A DNA stretch of 64,000 bases from Streptomyces sp. NBC_01439 (GTDB taxonomy: Bacteria; Actinomycetota; Actinomycetes; Streptomycetales; Streptomycetaceae), in assembly GCF_036227605.1 (NCBI RefSeq), contig NZ_CP109487.1, positions 5,889,501 through 5,953,500 of the forward strand. The letters run 5' to 3'. A program made the translations under genes and the position numbers. The notes under the pieces are model-generated. The model had not been told where the DNA came from, made no database searches, and saw nothing but the letters and a program-made list of their open reading frames with translations. Positions 16,259 to 27,832 of this stretch are shown one piece after another; positions within the stretch are counted from its first letter, which is position 1; the number at the start of each line of letters is the position of its first letter.

Positions 16259-17721
16259 ATGAGCGTCCTTGAACCCCGTGTGCCGCAGAGAACCGCACCG
16301 ATCCCGCCCCCGCCCCGGGGCGGGATCCTCGGGTCCGCGTACCGGACGCTCAGCATCGGGATCATCTCCGTCGTCTTCCTCATCGCCTTCGAGGCCACCG
16401 CCGTCGGCACGGCCATGCCCGTCGCCGCCCGCGAGCTGGAGGGGATCGGGCTCTACGCCTTCGCCTTCTCCGCCTACTTCACCACCAGCCTCTTCGGCAT
16501 GGTCCTGGCCGGCCAGTGGGCCGACCGGCAGGGGCCGCTGAGCCGCTGACCGTCGGGATCGCAGCCTTCGCCTCCGGGCTCGTGATCTCCGGGACCGCCG
16601 GGGTCATGTGGGTGTTCGTGCTCGGCCGGGCCGTGCAGGGCTTCGGTGGCGGGCTGGTCATCGTCGCCCTGTACGTCGTCGTCAGCCGGGCCTACGAGGA
16701 GCGGCTGCGGCCCGCGATCATGGCCGCCTTCGCCGCGAGCTGGGTGGTTCCCTCGATCGTCGGACCGCTGGCCTCCGGGACGGTCACCGAGCACCTCGGG
16801 TGGCGGTGGGTCTTCCTCGGGATACCGGCCCTGGTAGTGGTCCCCCTGGTGGTGGCGCTCCCCGCGATACGGCGGACCGCGTCCGGGCCCGTCGACCCCG
16901 ACGCCCCGCCCGCGGCGTTCGACCGGCGGCGGATCCGGTTGGCCCTCGGCATCTCGGCGGGGGCCGGGTTGCTCCAGTACGCCGCCCAGGACCTGCGGTG
17001 GCTGTCGCTGGCGCCGGGCATCGCCGGCGCGGCCCTGCTCGTGCCCGCCGTGCTGGGGCTGCTGCCGCGCGGGACCTACCGGGCGCGGCGCGGGCTGCCG
17101 TCCGTGGTGCTGCTGCGCGGGGTCGCCGTCGGGTCGTTCATCGCCGCCGAGAGCTTCGTGCCGTTGATGCTGGTCACCCAGCGGGGGCTGAGCCCGACGA
17201 TGGCCGGGTTCTCGCTCGCGCTGGGCGGGGTGACCTGGGCGGGCGGCTCGTGGGTGCAGTCGCAGGGGCGGACGGCCCCCTACCGGCAGCGGCTGATGGT
17301 GATCGGCATGGTGTTGGTGGCCCTGGCCATCGCCGCGGCGCCCGCCGTGCTGATCGAGTCCGTGCCGGTGTGGACGCTGGCGCTGGCCTGGGCGGTCGGC
17401 TGCCTCGGCATGGGCCTGGTGATCGGCTCCACGAGCGTGCTGCTGCTCCAGCTGTCGGCGCCGGAGGAAGCAGGCTCCAACTCCGCCTCGCTGCAGATCT
17501 CGGACGCGCTGGCGAACGTGGTGCTGCTGGCCGGCGGGGGCGCAGCGTTCGCCGCGCTGGGCGGCGGCGCCGTCGGCGCCTCCCACACCCTGACGGAGGG
17601 CGCCCCGGCCTCGCACCCGGCCGCGTTCGCCGCGGTGTTCCTGCCGATGGCCTGCGTGGCGCTGGTGGGGGCCTGGGTGGCGACCCGGCTGCACCCGGCC
17701 GGGGCTCCCACCAAGGATTGA
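16259..17721 (+). pseudogene. MFS transporter split by a frameshift
   Basis: Two reading frames together make one major facilitator transporter of roughly 487 residues. The first (16259-16549) encodes the N-terminus and TM1-2, ending FGMVLAGQWADRQGPLSR-stop. The second frame (open by 16516, to 17721) continues LTVGIAAFASGLVISG and carries the remaining helices, including VLGRAVQGFGGGLVIVALYV and the MFS-typical LGWRWVFLGIP. The break is at about 16540-16550, near the loop 2-3 motif. A one-base loss there would account for it. No slippery heptamer suggests programmed shifting, so this is a recent pseudogene or a sequencing error. Confidence 0.8.
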
Positions 17722-17800
17722 CCGCCCGGACGACCCGGACCTGCCGGGCGCCGGCCAATCCGGGTGCGCCACGACCGGCGGCCGCACTACCCTTCCGCCC

Positions 17801-18001
17801 ATGAACGAGCTGATCATCAGACTCTCCGACGCCGAGCGCGCGGAGTGCGCCGACCTCGCCGACGCGACGGGCACGTCGCCCGAGGAGCTCGTCCTGGAAG
17901 CCGTACGGGCGCTGCTGCGAGCAGAGCGCAACCGGGTCGGCGCCGAGGCGCTGCGCCTCGCGCAGCGGCACGCGCCCCTGCTGAAGCGGCTCGGCGAATG
18001 A
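17801..18001 (+). CDS. ribbon-helix-helix antitoxin-like protein
   Basis: 66-aa protein with the short N-terminal beta strand and two helices of a ribbon-helix-helix DNA-binding fold (NELIIRLSDAERAECADLADATGTSPEELVLEAVRALL). A basic tail, RAERNRVGAEALRLAQRHAPLLKRLGE, could wrap the toxin. The stop overlaps the start of the Doc-type toxin gene (ATGA), the usual antitoxin-toxin arrangement. It would neutralise the toxin and autorepress the operon; this is inferred from fold and context. Confidence 0.75.
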   Translation: MNELIIRLSDAERAECADLADATGTSPEELVLEAVRALLRAERNRVGAEALRLAQRHAPLLKRLGE

Positions 18002-18411
18002 GCGCGCCCACGGCTCCGGTGCGCCACCTCACGCTCGCCGAGGTCCTCGACCTGGCCCGGCACGCCTGCCTGGCCCAGGACCAGCCGGTCGAACTGCGCG
18101 CCCCCGGACTCCTGGAGTCGGCGGTGCACCGGCCGCGGGCCCGCATGTTCGGGACCCCCGCCTACGAGGACCCGTACGAGCAGGCCGCCGCGCTGCTCCA
18201 CGGCATCGCGACCAACCACCCCCTGGTGGACGGGAACAAGCGCACCGCCTGGCTCGCCGCGGCGACCTTCCTCGCCGTGAACGGGGTCGATCCGGGTGGC
18301 GTGGACCAGGAGGTCGCCCACGCGCTGGTCATCGACGTGGCCGCCGGTCACGAGAGCGATGTCGCGCGGATCGCGGCCCGGCTGCGGGCACTGGTCGTCC
18401 CGCCGATGTGA
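17998..18411 (+). CDS. Fic/Doc-type toxin (death-on-curing family)
   Basis: 137 aa. The Fic-fold motif HPLVDGNKRTAW (H74 to R82) matches the Doc subclass, in which a kinase-like Fic protein phosphorylates EF-Tu, rather than the AMPylating HPFxxGNGRxxR class. The N-terminal segment LTLAEVLDLARHACLAQDQPVELRAPGLLESAVHRP is typical of Doc proteins. An upstream in-frame extension is open, but ATG 17998 overlaps the antitoxin stop and gives the normal family length. EF-Tu as target is family knowledge and was not shown here. Confidence 0.82.
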   Translation: MSAPTAPVRHLTLAEVLDLARHACLAQDQPVELRAPGLLESAVHRPRARMFGTPAYEDPYEQAAALLHGIATNHPLVDGNKRTAWLAAATFLAVNGVDPGGVDQEVAHALVIDVAAGHESDVARIAARLRALVVPPM

Positions 18412-18435
18412 CGCTCGCCGCACCCGCCGAGGTCA

Positions 18436-18466
18436 CGGGCCTGTCCCTCCGCGAGGGGCGGGCCCG
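18436..18466 (+). terminator. terminator after toxin-antitoxin pair
   Basis: A 14-bp stem with two G-T pairs (CGGGCCTGTCCCTC / GAGGGGCGGGCCCG) closes on a CGC loop. It lies 24 bp after the toxin stop and upstream of the helicase. Confidence 0.5.
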
Positions 18467-18547
18467 GGCCGGTAGGGTGGCCCGGTTGTCCTACGTACGA
18501 CTGCCTGCCACCCGTACCAGATACGCCGAGAGCACGAACCGGAGACC

Positions 18548-20332
18548 GTGACTACTACCGCCTCCCACCATCTCTCACCCGCCTTCCCCGGCCGTGCCCC
18601 CTGGGGTACCGCCAACAAGCTGCGTGCCTGGCAGCAGGGGGCGCTCGACCGCTACATCCAGAACCAGCCGCGGGACTTCCTCGCGGTCGCCACGCCCGGC
18701 GCCGGCAAGACCACCTTCGCGCTGACCCTCGCCTCCTGGCTGCTGCACCACCACGTCGTCCAGCAGGTGACCGTCGTCGCGCCGACCGAACACCTGAAGA
18801 AGCAGTGGGCGGAGGCGGCGGCCCGGATAGGCATCCGGCTCGACCCCGAGTACTCCGCCGGACCGCTCAGCAAGGACTACCACGGCGTCGCCGTCACCTA
18901 CGCGGGTGTCGGCGTACGGCCGATGCTGCACCGCAACCGCTGTGAGCAGCGCAAGACCCTCGTCATCCTCGACGAGATCCACCACGCCGGTGACTCGAAG
19001 TCATGGGGCGAGGCCTGCCTGGAAGCCTTCGACCCGGCGACCCGGCGCCTGGCCCTGACCGGAACGCCCTTCCGGTCCGACACGAACCCGATCCCCTTCG
19101 TCACGTACGAGGAGGGGAACGACGGCATCCGACGCTCCTCCGCCGACTACACCTACGGCTACGGGAACGCGCTCGGCGACGGCGTCGTCCGGCCGGTCAT
19201 CTTCCTCTCCTACAGCGGCAACATGCGCTGGCGGACCAAGGCCGGCGACGAGATCGCCGCCCGGCTCGGCGAGCCGATGACCAAGGACGCCATCTCCCAG
19301 GCCTGGCGCACGGCGCTGGACCCGCGCGGCGACTGGATGCCGAACGTGCTGCGCGCCGCCGACCAGCGGCTGACGGAGGTCAGGAAGGGCATCCCGGACG
19401 CCGGCGGCCTCGTCATCGCCTCCGACCAGGACTCGGCGCGCGCCTACGCCAAGCTGCTCCGCGAGATCACGGGCAGCAAGGCGACCGTGGTGCTCTCCGA
19501 CGACACCGGCGCGTCGAAGCGGATCGACGAGTTCAGCGAGGACGGCAGCCGCTGGATGGTCGCGGTCCGGATGGTGTCCGAGGGCGTCGACGTGCCGCGC
19601 CTCGCGGTGGGCGTCTACGCCACCACGATCTCGACGCCGCTGTTCTTCGCGCAGGCCGTCGGCCGCTTCGTGCGTTCGCGCAGGCGCGGCGAGACCGCGT
19701 CCGTGTTCCTGCCGACCATTCCCTACCTCCTCGGCTTCGCCAACGAGATGGAGGTCGAGCGCGACCACGTCCTCGACAAGCCGAAGAAGCAGGGCGAGGA
19801 GGATCCGTACGCCGAGTCCGAGAAGGAGATGGACGAGGCGAACAAGCAGGAGGACGAGGACACCGGCGACGACGAGCAGATGTCCTTCGAGGCGCTGGAG
19901 TCCGACGCGGTCTTCGACCGGGTCCTCTACGACGGCGCCGAATTCGGCATGCAGGCCCACCCCGGCAGCGAGGAGGAGCAGGACTACCTCGGCATCCCCG
20001 GGCTGCTGGAGCCGGACCAGGTGCAGATGCTGCTGCAGAAGCGGCAGTCGCGGCAGATCGCGCACAGCCGGCGCAAGCCGGACGCGGACGCGGACCTGCT
20101 GGAGCTGCCGGCGGACCGGCGACCCGTGGTCTCGCACAAGGAGCTGCTGGAGCTGCGCAAGTCGCTGAACACGATGGTGGGCGCCTACGTCCACCAGAGC
20201 GGGAAGCCGCACGGGGTGATCCACACGGAGCTGCGCCGGGTGTGCGGCGGTCCGCCGAGCGCGGAGGCGACCGCGGGGCAGCTGCGCGAGCGGATCAAGA
20301 AGGTGCAGGAGTGGGCCACCCGTATGCGGTGA
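18548..20332 (+). CDS. DEAD/DEAH-box (superfamily 2) helicase
   Basis: 594-aa SF2 helicase or translocase. Motif I is ATPGAGKTTF, motif II LVILDEIHHAG, motif III LALTGTPF, and the second RecA-like domain carries DVPRLAVGVYATT and motif VI QAVGRFVRSRRRG. An acidic stretch (ESEKEMDEANKQEDEDTGDDEQ) around residue 425 and a helical C-terminus (SLNTMVGAYVHQSGKPHGVIH, RIKKVQEWATRMR) follow. Such proteins are conserved in Streptomyces chromosomes as DNA repair or RNA-remodelling candidates; the substrate is unknown. The GTG start lies after GAACCGGAGACC. Monocistronic, ended by a strong hairpin. Confidence 0.88.
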   Translation: MTTTASHHLSPAFPGRAPWGTANKLRAWQQGALDRYIQNQPRDFLAVATPGAGKTTFALTLASWLLHHHVVQQVTVVAPTEHLKKQWAEAAARIGIRLDPEYSAGPLSKDYHGVAVTYAGVGVRPMLHRNRCEQRKTLVILDEIHHAGDSKSWGEACLEAFDPATRRLALTGTPFRSDTNPIPFVTYEEGNDGIRRSSADYTYGYGNALGDGVVRPVIFLSYSGNMRWRTKAGDEIAARLGEPMTKDAISQAWRTALDPRGDWMPNVLRAADQRLTEVRKGIPDAGGLVIASDQDSARAYAKLLREITGSKATVVLSDDTGASKRIDEFSEDGSRWMVAVRMVSEGVDVPRLAVGVYATTISTPLFFAQAVGRFVRSRRRGETASVFLPTIPYLLGFANEMEVERDHVLDKPKKQGEEDPYAESEKEMDEANKQEDEDTGDDEQMSFEALESDAVFDRVLYDGAEFGMQAHPGSEEEQDYLGIPGLLEPDQVQMLLQKRQSRQIAHSRRKPDADADLLELPADRRPVVSHKELLELRKSLNTMVGAYVHQSGKPHGVIHTELRRVCGGPPSAEATAGQLRERIKKVQEWATRMR

Positions 20333-20348
20333 GCTCCTACGAAGTGGG

Positions 20349-20386
20349 GGACGGGGTCCGTGCGGAGGTTCGCACGGACCCCGTCC
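20349..20386 (+). terminator. strong terminator after helicase gene
   Basis: A perfect 16-bp stem (GGACGGGGTCCGTGCG / CGCACGGACCCCGTCC) with loop GAGGTT sits 17 bp past the stop codon. Confidence 0.85.
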
Positions 20387-20834
20387 GCCGTTTCGTGCTC
20401 GGGCGGCGTCGGCGATCGGTGCCGGTTTTGCTTTTGCTCCCGCCGGGCTGAAGGAGTGCAGCCGGAGGTGTCGACACCGCAGGGGGTTCCGAGCGTGCGT
20501 GGGAGCATCCCCCGGAGCCGATCACAGTCGTTTTGAACATGCTCGGAGCAATGGGCCGGCAAAGGCGCCCTGTGGCAAACGAGGTCACGAATTGACACCG
20601 ACGACGATCAGGAAACGGCACAAACAGGTAGCGCGCGCCCGGATTCTGGACGAGCCCTTCCGCTGAGCGGACCTGCTCGCTAATGTCCCCGCATCAAACG
20701 CACCGTGGCAGCGCCGCCGCGGGAGCGCAGCCGGTGCAATGGCCGCTACCGGCGGCCTCTCCGTGCGTCGCCGCGGGACCGGCGACGTGCCACCCCGAGA
20801 GTCACCGCCGCTCACCGAAAGAGGGAGAGGCGTC
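20387..20834. other. 448-bp intergenic region before IclR gene
   Basis: No supported gene. TAATGT at 20681-20686 could be a -10 for the IclR gene, but no good -35 lies 16-18 bp upstream. Several short frames on both strands lack ribosome sites and coding character. Confidence 0.4.
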
Positions 20835-21476
20835 GTGACCGCGGAGACCTCCCAGACTCTCGACAGAGGGCTCAGAGTCCTCAAACTGCTCGCCGACACC
20901 GACCACGGTCTGACCGTCACCGAGCTCTCCAACCGCCTCGGTGTGAACCGCACCGTGGTCTACCGGCTCCTCGCCACCCTCGAACAGCACGCCCTGGTCC
21001 GCCGCGACCTCGGCGGCCGGGCCCGGGTCGGCCTCGGAGTGCTGCGGCTGGGCCGACAGGTCCATCCGCTCGTACGCGAGGCAGCCCTGCCCGCGCTGCG
21101 GTCCCTCGCCGAGGACATAGGTGCCACCGCGCACCTGACCCTCGTCGACGGCACCGAGGCGCTCGCCGTCGCCGTCGTGGAGCCGACCTGGACGGACTAC
21201 CACGTGGCCTACCGGGCCGGCTTCCGCCACCCGCTGGACCGCGGGGCCGCCGGGCGGGCCATCCTGGCAGCCCGTCAGGGCTCCCTGATCGAGCCGGGGT
21301 ACACGCTGACCCACGGGGAGCTGGAAGCGGGCGCCAGTGGCGCCGCCGCGCCGCTCGTGGGCATCACCGGGCTGGAAGGCAGCGTCGGCGTCGTCATGCT
21401 GTCGGACGCGGTGCCGGAGCGGGTCGGGCCGCGGGTGGTCGACGCGGCGCGCGAGGTCGCCGACGCCCTTCGCTAG
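20835..21476 (+). CDS. IclR-family transcriptional regulator
   Basis: 213-aa dimeric DNA-binding regulator. The N-terminal winged HTH is TLDRGLRVLKLLADTDHG...TVTELSNRLGVNRTVVYRLLATLEQHALVRRD. The C-terminal effector domain includes LRSLAEDIGATAHLTLVDGTEALAVAVVEP, RHPLDRGAAGRAILA and VGVVMLSD. It is a little shorter than the usual ~250 aa. The GTG at 20835 follows GAGGGAGAGG and is chosen over the ATG at 20739, whose extra 32 residues lack family similarity. No adjacent catabolic operon shares its direction, so the target is unknown. Confidence 0.85.
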   Translation: MTAETSQTLDRGLRVLKLLADTDHGLTVTELSNRLGVNRTVVYRLLATLEQHALVRRDLGGRARVGLGVLRLGRQVHPLVREAALPALRSLAEDIGATAHLTLVDGTEALAVAVVEPTWTDYHVAYRAGFRHPLDRGAAGRAILAARQGSLIEPGYTLTHGELEAGASGAAAPLVGITGLEGSVGVVMLSDAVPERVGPRVVDAAREVADALR

Positions 21477-21529
21477 CCGCGGGCTCGGCGGATCCCGGAT
21501 CCCGGATGCCGGGTGCGGCGCCGTTGCCG

Positions 21530-21604
21530 GGGGCGCTGCCCCCGGACCCCCGCGCCTCAAGCGCCGGCGGGGCTGAAGGGTCGCCTCAAGCGCCGGCGGG
21601 GCTG
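21530..21604. repeat. extragenic GC-rich repeat, two tandem copies
   Basis: The 22-mer GCCTCAAGCGCCGGCGGGGC-TG occurs at 21554-21575 and again at 21583-21604. It is preceded by a GGGGGCGCTGCCCCC-type hairpin. One-base variants recur near 38444 and 44862 in this window, always between genes, marking a dispersed streptomycete extragenic repeat. It can also act as a terminator for the IclR gene. Confidence 0.75.
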
Positions 21605-21680
21605 GGATTGGCCGGCCGGGCTGCATCGGTCGGCGGGGTGGCCCGGCAGGGCCGGTGGGGCGGCCGGATAGATTGGGCGG

Positions 21681-22478
21681 GTGCTCTCACGCCTCACACG
21701 TCTGCCGCGTCCCGCCGCCCTGGCCGTCTGCGCCGTGCCCGTGCTCGGGCTGTTCGCCGCCGCGGCCTTCGCGCCGCTGCCCTTCGTGGTCGCCATCCCC
21801 GGGCTTACGGCCGACGTCCTGGGCTCCGACCAGGGCAAGCCGGTCATCACGGTGACCGGCGCCCCGGTCCGGGACACCAAGGGCGAGCTGCGGATGACCA
21901 CCATCCGGGCCACCGGTCCGTCCTCGACCATGAGGCTGCACGAACTCATCGGCCACTGGTTCAAGACCGATCAGGCGGTCATGCCCAGGGAGGCCGTCTA
22001 CTCCTCGGGCGGAAGCGACGAGGAGATCGAGAAGCACAACCTGGAGGAGATGACCAAGTCGCAGTCGGCCGCCACCGACGCGGCCCTCGGCTTCCTCCAC
22101 AAGGACCCCAAGGACGTGAAGGTCGAGCTCAACCTCGCCGACGTCGGCGGCCCGAGCGCCGGGCTCCTCTTCTCCCTCGGCATCGTCGACAAGCTCGACG
22201 GTGACGGCAGCGGAGGCGATCTCACCGGCGGTCGCAGCGTCGCCGGTACGGGCACCATCACCGCCGACGGTCAGGTCGGCGCGGTCGGCGGGGTGGCCCT
22301 GAAGACCCAGGCCGCGCGGCGCGACGGCGCGAGCGTGTTCCTCGTACCGAAGGCTGAGTGCGCGGACGCCCTGTCGGAGCTCCCCGAGGGGCTGCGGCTG
22401 GTACCCGTCACTTCGCTGACGGATGCGGTGAACTCGCTTCGCGCGCTGAACCGGGGAGAGCCGGCTCCGTCCTGCTGA
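21681..22478 (+). CDS. membrane-anchored Lon-like (S16) serine protease, YlbL type
   Basis: 265 aa. An N-terminal TM segment (AALAVCAVPVLGLFAAAAF) anchors a short beta-rich region and a Lon-type proteolytic domain. The dyad is S159 in GGPSAGLLFSLG and K208 in GGVALKTQAARRDGAS. No ATPase domain is present. YlbL-like proteins normally carry a PDZ domain; only a degenerate remnant can fit in residues 30-120 here. YlbL has been reported to degrade a division inhibitor in Bacillus; the substrate here is unknown. The GTG start gives a good signal anchor. Its 3' end overlaps the convergent MFS gene by 71 bp. Confidence 0.83.
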   Translation: MLSRLTRLPRPAALAVCAVPVLGLFAAAAFAPLPFVVAIPGLTADVLGSDQGKPVITVTGAPVRDTKGELRMTTIRATGPSSTMRLHELIGHWFKTDQAVMPREAVYSSGGSDEEIEKHNLEEMTKSQSAATDAALGFLHKDPKDVKVELNLADVGGPSAGLLFSLGIVDKLDGDGSGGDLTGGRSVAGTGTITADGQVGAVGGVALKTQAARRDGASVFLVPKAECADALSELPEGLRLVPVTSLTDAVNSLRALNRGEPAPSC

Positions 22479-23703
22479 CGGCCGGCCCGCGGTCCAGTCC
22501 GCGCCAGGCCGGGAAGACCATCGGGGAGAGCGTCGTCAGCAGGTACGTGCCGCCGAACAGCAGCAGCGCCGTCGTCACCCCGAACCCGTCGACCAGCAGA
22601 CCGGCGGCGAGTCCGCCCATCGGCATGGTCAGCTCGCAGCCCGCCGTGGCCACGCCCGAGACGCGACTGCGCAGCGCCTCCGGCACCTGCTCGTACATGA
22701 CGGTGGTCAGGATCGGGTTGAGCATGCCCATGCCCAGGCCGGCCAGGGCCATCGTCACCGCGAGCGGCAGGGTCGTGTCCGTGAGGGCGGCCACCACGTA
22801 CCGGGTCGCCCCGGAGAGCAGGAAGGCCGCCGTGAACACCGCGCGGCGCGGGAAGCGCTCGCCCCACATTCCGTAGAGCAGGGCGCCCAGCAGGGCGAAG
22901 CCTCCGAAGAGGGAGATCATCAAGCCGATCGTGGTGGCGCCGCCGAGGGTCTCCCGGCCGTGGACCGGCAGCAGGACCGCGGACCAGCCCTGGTCCAGCC
23001 CGTTGGTCATCATCACCATCACCGTGACGCCCAGCAGCAGCCGGGTACGGGTCATGAAGGCCCAACCTTCAGCGAGTTCGGCGCGGTAGGCCGTGAAGGA
23101 CACCTTTCCGATCGTGCGGTGCGGTTCGGCGGCCGGGACTCCGCGCAGGAAGACGGCGACCAGGAGCGCCGACGCCCCGAAGGTCGCCGCGTCCAGCAGC
23201 AGCACGGTCTCGGCGCCGAACGCCGCGATGAGCAGCCCGGCCACCGCGGCCCCGATCATCCGGGCGCCGCGAAAGACCGCATCGTAGACGCTGGCGGCCC
23301 GGGTGATGGTGGTGCCGGCGTGTTCGGCGAGGTTCGGCAGGAGCACGGCGCGGGCGGTCAGGCCCGGGGTGTGCACGAGGCCGCCGACGGCCATCAGCGC
23401 GCACAGCATCCAGAACTCCAGCACGCCCGCGTAGTGCAGCAGCGGGATCGCGCCGACCGACAGGCCGCTGATCAGGTCCGAGGCGACGGAGACGCGGCGG
23501 CGGCCGATCCGGTCGATGACCGGTCCGCCGACCAGGGCGGCCACGATGACGGGCAGGGTGGCGCAGAAGGCGACGACCCCGGCCCGGCCGGCACTGCCCG
23601 TGGTCTGGAGCACGAACCACGGGACGCCGATGAGGGTGAGTGAACTACCAGCAATGGAAATGGTGTTGGCGGCCAGTACGCCGACCAGCGGGCGCCGGCT
23701 CAT
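22408..23703 (-). CDS. MFS exporter (MFS_3/enterobactin-exporter-like)
   Basis: 431-aa integral membrane transporter with about 12 TM helices. Loop 2-3 motif A-like sequence is GGPVIDRIGRRRV. It resembles the EntS/MFS_3 group of drug or siderophore exporters (NTISIAGSSLTLIGVPWFVLQTTGS opening). The start at 23703 (MSRRPLVGVLA) has only a weak ribosome site. It lies 147 bp downstream of the ArsR-like regulator gene on the same strand, so the two are probably co-transcribed and jointly controlled by the operator at 24507-24550. Substrate unknown. Confidence 0.85.
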   Translation of the reverse strand: MSRRPLVGVLAANTISIAGSSLTLIGVPWFVLQTTGSAGRAGVVAFCATLPVIVAALVGGPVIDRIGRRRVSVASDLISGLSVGAIPLLHYAGVLEFWMLCALMAVGGLVHTPGLTARAVLLPNLAEHAGTTITRAASVYDAVFRGARMIGAAVAGLLIAAFGAETVLLLDAATFGASALLVAVFLRGVPAAEPHRTIGKVSFTAYRAELAEGWAFMTRTRLLLGVTVMVMMTNGLDQGWSAVLLPVHGRETLGGATTIGLMISLFGGFALLGALLYGMWGERFPRRAVFTAAFLLSGATRYVVAALTDTTLPLAVTMALAGLGMGMLNPILTTVMYEQVPEALRSRVSGVATAGCELTMPMGGLAAGLLVDGFGVTTALLLFGGTYLLTTLSPMVFPAWRGLDRGPAVSRTEPALPGSAREASSPHPSAK

Positions 23704-23850
23704 ATCGCGCTCGGGGCGTTGTGGAGGAGGGTGTGGCGGGGGAGGACGCGGACTAAGACGCGCACGGCAGGACTCCTTCGGCGCTGCGGAGAGGCGGGTG
23801 AGGGGCTTCGGCGGGCTTCTGGGCGGAGCTCCCCGGGGGCTCTGGCGGGG

Positions 23851-24489
23851 CTACTCCGACGCGGAGCGCGGGAGGACGTGCGTGTGGATGCGGACGGTCC
23901 GGGTGTCCTCCGCCTCGGGCAGGTCCCGGTAGGTGTTGACCACGTCGTGCAGCCGGCCGATCAGTTCCTCGCTCTGCGCGGGCGTCAGCCGCAGGGTGAA
24001 GTCGCTGAGGTCGGCGCCGGGTTCCCAGTGGCCCAGCCGGTTCTGCGCCTCGGAGATCCAGGCGGAGACCTCCTGGGTGTGGTTCGAGGCGACGGCCTGC
24101 AGGAAGACCGCGGCCGCGCCGCTCGTGGCCGGGTCGGCGTCGTGGATCAGCGATCCGTCGAAGCCGGTGCCCTCGTGCACGGCCTGCCACCAGCGCTCAC
24201 GACCCTTGCCGTGCCCGACCGCGTCCTCGACGAAGCCGTGCGCGGCGAGCTGGCGCAGGTGGTAGCTGGTGGAGCCGCTGGACTCGCCGAAGCGTTCGGC
24301 GAGTTGGGAAGCGGTGGCCGGGCCCTTCCGGCGCAGATCGGCCAGCAGCTGCATCCGCAGGGGGTGGGCGAGACCGCGCAGGGCGCGGGCGTCGAGCATG
24401 CGGAGGGTGGGTTCCACGGGCTCCCGCCCTTCGGCGGGCGTGCTCTCGGGAGGCTTCTCGGGACGGTTCTGGGGGCGGCTCTCGGGCAT
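23851..24489 (-). CDS. ArsR/HTH_20-type winged-helix repressor
   Basis: 212-aa regulator. The winged helix spans LDARALRGLAHPLRMQLLADLRRKGPATASQLAERFGESSGSTSYHLRQLAAHGFVEDA. The C-terminal half (QAVASNHTQEVSAWISEAQNRL, RLTPAQSEELIGRLHDVV) is a helical effector or dimerisation region typical of MFS-linked ArsR-like regulators. No metal-binding cysteines are visible, so a metal sensor is unlikely. It is upstream of the MFS gene on the same strand, and a large inverted repeat sits just ahead of its start codon, implying autoregulation. Confidence 0.82.
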   Translation of the reverse strand: MPESRPQNRPEKPPESTPAEGREPVEPTLRMLDARALRGLAHPLRMQLLADLRRKGPATASQLAERFGESSGSTSYHLRQLAAHGFVEDAVGHGKGRERWWQAVHEGTGFDGSLIHDADPATSGAAAVFLQAVASNHTQEVSAWISEAQNRLGHWEPGADLSDFTLRLTPAQSEELIGRLHDVVNTYRDLPEAEDTRTVRIHTHVLPRSASE

Positions 24490-24506
24490 GCCCCGACCCT
24501 AGAGAT

Positions 24507-24550
24507 GCAAAGGGTTCTCTGCAAGGGGTTATTTGCAAAGAACCCTTTGC
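24507..24550. promoter_or_regulatory. operator: 12-bp inverted repeat upstream of ArsR-like gene
   Basis: GCAAAGGGTTCT (24507-24518) and its exact reverse complement AGAACCCTTTGC (24539-24550) flank a 20-bp spacer that itself holds partial copies (TGCAAGGGGTT, TTTGCA). The arms begin 18 bp upstream of the minus-strand start codon. It lies between this gene and the lrp-type gene and is the obvious candidate binding site for the ArsR-like repressor. Confidence 0.65.
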
Positions 24551-24564
24551 GGGGAGCGTCCGCG

Positions 24565-25047
24565 TCACTGGGTCCGGCTGTCGTCCTCCGCCGCCTGCTC
24601 CACCAGCGGGATGATCCGCAGTGGTACGGGGTTCTCCATCACGATCGCCGTCGAGGCCCGCACGATCCCCTCGAAGCCGACGACGCGGTCGATCACCCGC
24701 TGGAGGTCGGCATTGGACCGGGCCACCAACCGGCACAGCATGTCCCCGTGTCCGGTGGTGGTGTGCAGCTCCAGCACCTCCGGCACCCCGTTCAGGTGCG
24801 CCCGTACGTCGGCGCCCTGCCCCTGCTTGATCTCCAGCGTCGCGAACGCGGTCACCGGATACCCGAGGGCCGTCGGGTCGACCTGCGGGCCGAACCCGCG
24901 GATGACCCCGCTCGACTGGAGCCGGTCCAGCCGCGCCTGTACGGTCCCGCGGGCCACGCCGAGCCGCCGCGAGGCCTCCAGGACCCCGATCCGCGGCTCC
25001 CGGGCGAGCAGGACGATGAGCCGGCCGTCGAGTTCGTCGATGCCCAT
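24565..25047 (-). CDS. Lrp/AsnC-family regulator, divergent from hppD
   Basis: 160 aa. N-terminal HTH (IDELDGRLIVLLAREPRIGVLEASRRLGVARGTVQARLDRLQSSGVIRG) followed by the RAM/ligand-binding domain (TAFATLEIKQGQG, HTTTGHGDMLCRLVARSNADLQRVIDRV). Lrp proteins of this type often sense amino acids such as Tyr or Phe. The divergent position relative to 4-hydroxyphenylpyruvate dioxygenase makes control of tyrosine catabolism likely. The shared 141-bp intergenic region contains a 7-6-7 inverted repeat at 25127-25146. Confidence 0.88.
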   Translation of the reverse strand: MGIDELDGRLIVLLAREPRIGVLEASRRLGVARGTVQARLDRLQSSGVIRGFGPQVDPTALGYPVTAFATLEIKQGQGADVRAHLNGVPEVLELHTTTGHGDMLCRLVARSNADLQRVIDRVVGFEGIVRASTAIVMENPVPLRIIPLVEQAAEDDSRTQ

Positions 25048-25089
25048 GGATGCCTCCGGGTGCCCACGCGTGCTCGTGGGTGGTCATAG

Positions 25090-27786
<2,697 letters not shown>

Positions 27787-27832
27787 CCTCCGGCTCGGCC
27801 CGCAGGTTCACAGCACGGCCCGAGGGGGGCCC

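Noticed and set aside
16540..16550. Programmed -1 frameshift in the MFS gene
   Set aside because: No slippery heptamer or downstream structure was evident, and MFS genes of this kind are not known to use recoding.
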